DNA of 6,457 bases from Wenzhouxiangella sp. (GTDB taxonomy: Bacteria > Pseudomonadota > Gammaproteobacteria > Xanthomonadales > Wenzhouxiangellaceae): contig SKKM01000212.1 of NCBI GenBank assembly GCA_007121485.1, forward strand, positions 1 to 6,457, in the 5' to 3' direction. The first letter of the stretch is position 1. Each line of letters opens with the position of its first letter. Position numbers and translations under genes: made by a program. This document shows, in pieces, positions 4,947-6,457 of this stretch. A model generated the notes under the pieces. The model did no database searches. It worked only from the letters and a program-made list of their open reading frames with translations, and was not told the origin of the DNA.

Positions 4947-6457
4947 TCAAGTTCCCGGCTCGTTCTTCTCGAAACGATCATCGAAAATCGGGTCGAGATC
5001 TGCGCTGCCTTCCACTTCAAGACTGACCGTCACCACCACCATCGGCTGTGTCGGGTCATTGGTTTCAATGCATAGCCGGCCATCGTAGCTACCCGGAGCC
5101 AGTTCACTAGCGTCAACGGTGACGGTAACCTCATCGAAACCATTGGCCGCGACCATACCGGCCTCTCCCGATACGCTCAACCAGGCCACATCCGATGGTG
5201 ACAGGCAGACCGAACCCCCGGTGCCGAAGCCGCGAATTGCCCAGTTTCCGGCCTCACTCAGCTCGACAACTCCAGCCTCGCCAAGAACGGGCGGATCGCC
5301 GACCGTTCCGTCGGGAAAGCCGTAAGCCCACCACGAACGCTGCTGCGACTGCGCGTTGTCTCGAGCGGCCGGCAAGTAATCCGGACCCACTTCACGACTG
5401 ACCACGCCGATCAGCACATCACCGTGTTCGGCGGTGATGTGCTGAGGTTCAGGCAAAGGCACGGAATTGAACCCAAAACCCGCAACAGTCAGCCCGGTCA
5501 CCGAAGTCAGCAGCTCGATATCGCCCATGGGATCGCCGTCAGGGGCGCTCCAGACATACACATCGTATTCATCGCCGACCTGGACTTCGCCGTTTCCTGG
5601 CGCCCAGGCAACCTGCACCTCTTCCAGAGTGAAAGGAATATCCAGCGCGCCGGGAGTAAACCGGTTGAACCAAAGCCACTGTTGCGTCCCCATGCCGTTG
5701 ATGAATGCGAGACCCGAGTCGATGATCAGTTCGATCGGCTCGCTTTGACCCTCGTTGACGGCTTCATCGTCCAGCCCTTCCGGCACCAGTCCCACGGTCT
5801 GGACTTCAGCGCGCTCGATGCTGTAGCTCAGATCAGACTCGCCGGAATTGGCGATGGTCAGCACCGCCTGGTCAATGCTGCCCGCAGTCAACGAAAATTC
5901 GAATGACAGCGGAGAGACATCGGCCACCGGTGGCCCCAGGCCAACGACGGCCACGGTCCAGTGCAGATCCGGTGAGAGACCATCGATCTCGGTCAATACC
6001 ACTTCACCAAAGTCGATCTGGCCACTGGAATTTTTTCCATCCGGTGTGATTGTGATCTGCAATAGCTGGGTCTCAGTCAGGTTGCCAGAGAAGCTGAAAC
6101 TGGACGGACTGACGGCCACGGCAAAGGTGTCTCCGTAACCACTGCCGGCAACCTCCCAGCTACTGGGCTGGTCCAGCGCGTTGCGAACCAGGCGGGTAAA
6201 CGTGCACTCGGGGCGACAGTCCATGTCGCGCAAGGCAGGTAAATTCAGGGTGCGGACATCACCGTCTTCTTCCGGATCGGCCGCTTCGAAATTGGGTTTC
6301 GTCTCGTCCATCACCAGCCCGGCCAAGGCCGCCCTGGTCAGGTCAACGCGACCGCTACCGACATCATCCCAGTCCCAGGGCGTGCTGCGATCCTGCTTGA
6401 ACCCCTGACGCACTGCCGTCATGCGGATGGCGGAATGCACTTCCATCACGCTCCAAT
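4947..6457 (-). CDS. Subtilisin-family (S8) serine protease, C-terminal part; continues past the right edge
   Basis: The frame is open through the right edge, so only the last 502 residues are visible (numbered here from the codon at 6449; W and S precede it). The opening WSVMEVHSAIRMTAV, followed by DDVGSGRVDLTRAALAGLV, matches the end of subtilase catalytic domains (helix after the GTSM.P Ser motif, then the G.G.vd...A..GLV segment). The catalytic Ser, His and Asp lie outside the window. Next comes a subtilase fibronectin-III-like domain (about 65-168: LNLPAL, a Cys78/Cys82 pair, TRLVRNA, VSPSSFSFSGN, FGEVVLTE, HWTVAVV). A BACON/HYDIN-like Ig module follows (172-213 and 413-480: DVSPLSFEFSLTAG, LTIANSGESDLSYSI; WLSVSGEAG, LAPGSYDGRLCIETNDP), split by a ~200-residue beta-rich insert rich in Trp and Asp. 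The end is DPIFDDRFEKNEPGT. It is probably a secreted multidomain protease. The ATG/GTG codons near 6446-6449 are internal, not starts. Confidence 0.88.
   Translation of the reverse strand, partial: WSVMEVHSAIRMTAVRQGFKQDRSTPWDWDDVGSGRVDLTRAALAGLVMDETKPNFEAADPEEDGDVRTLNLPALRDMDCRPECTFTRLVRNALDQPSSWEVAGSGYGDTFAVAVSPSSFSFSGNLTETQLLQITITPDGKNSSGQIDFGEVVLTEIDGLSPDLHWTVAVVGLGPPVADVSPLSFEFSLTAGSIDQAVLTIANSGESDLSYSIERAEVQTVGLVPEGLDDEAVNEGQSEPIELIIDSGLAFINGMGTQQWLWFNRFTPGALDIPFTLEEVQVAWAPGNGEVQVGDEYDVYVWSAPDGDPMGDIELLTSVTGLTVAGFGFNSVPLPEPQHITAEHGDVLIGVVSREVGPDYLPAARDNAQSQQRSWWAYGFPDGTVGDPPVLGEAGVVELSEAGNWAIRGFGTGGSVCLSPSDVAWLSVSGEAGMVAANGFDEVTVTVDASELAPGSYDGRLCIETNDPTQPMVVVTVSLEVEGSADLDPIFDDRFEKNEPGT
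5411..5445. repeat. Perfect 14-bp inverted repeat inside the S8 protease gene
   Basis: TCAGCACATCACCG (5411-5424) and its exact reverse complement (5432-5445) flank a 7-base spacer TGTTCGG. In the mRNA this would form a strong 14-bp hairpin within codons for PQHITAEHGDVLI, in the beta-rich insert domain. A perfect stem this long is unlikely by chance in a window of this size. It is not followed by a T-run, so it is not a classic terminator, and no second copy of the motif is visible in the window. Confidence 0.75.

Noticed and set aside
6027..6037. A AAA AAT slippery heptamer in phase in the S8 gene
   Set aside because: The zero frame continues through recognisable domains on both sides, and there is no alternative downstream frame of interest, so programmed frameshifting is not supported.

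Overview
The window is GC-rich (roughly 60-65% by eye) bacterial DNA with every supportable gene on the minus strand. Signal peptides, GTG starts, and large exported peptidases with C-terminal all-beta modules suggest an environmental, protein-degrading gammaproteobacterium of the Lysobacterales/Wenzhouxiangella/Chromatiales type. That placement is an inference from protein style; no marker gene is present.

In transcription order (right to left): (1) the C-terminal ~500 residues of a subtilisin-type (S8) serine protease whose catalytic domain lies beyond the right edge, 4947-6457. (2) A 309-bp gap, 4638-4946, holding a relic of a peptidoglycan-binding domain and a weak promoter candidate. (3) A small exported protein of unknown function (4128-4637) whose stop overlaps the GTG start of (4) an exported metzincin-like zinc protease with an HExxHxxGxxH site (3115-4131), followed by a strong hairpin. 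(5) A six-helix membrane protein resembling the Frag1/DRAM/Sfk1 family (2317-2997). (6) An exported prolyl-oligopeptidase-type (S9) serine peptidase (216-2237). (7) At the left edge, a decayed second copy of the 3' end of gene 5 (26-143), so the S9 gene sits between two direct repeats.

Three peptidases of different catalytic classes (S8, metzincin, S9), all apparently exported, lie within 6.5 kb, which suggests a scavenging or extracellular-proteolysis neighbourhood. They are probably several transcription units rather than one operon. Only the small exported protein and the metzincin are clearly coupled.

I see no CRISPR array, RNA gene, transposase or defence system. The most notable non-routine signals are the direct repeats flanking the S9 gene, a shared C-terminal tail (DP..F.DRF[QE]) on the two different exported proteases, a perfect 14-bp inverted repeat inside the S8 gene, and the relic peptidoglycan-binding domain in frame behind the S8 stop.
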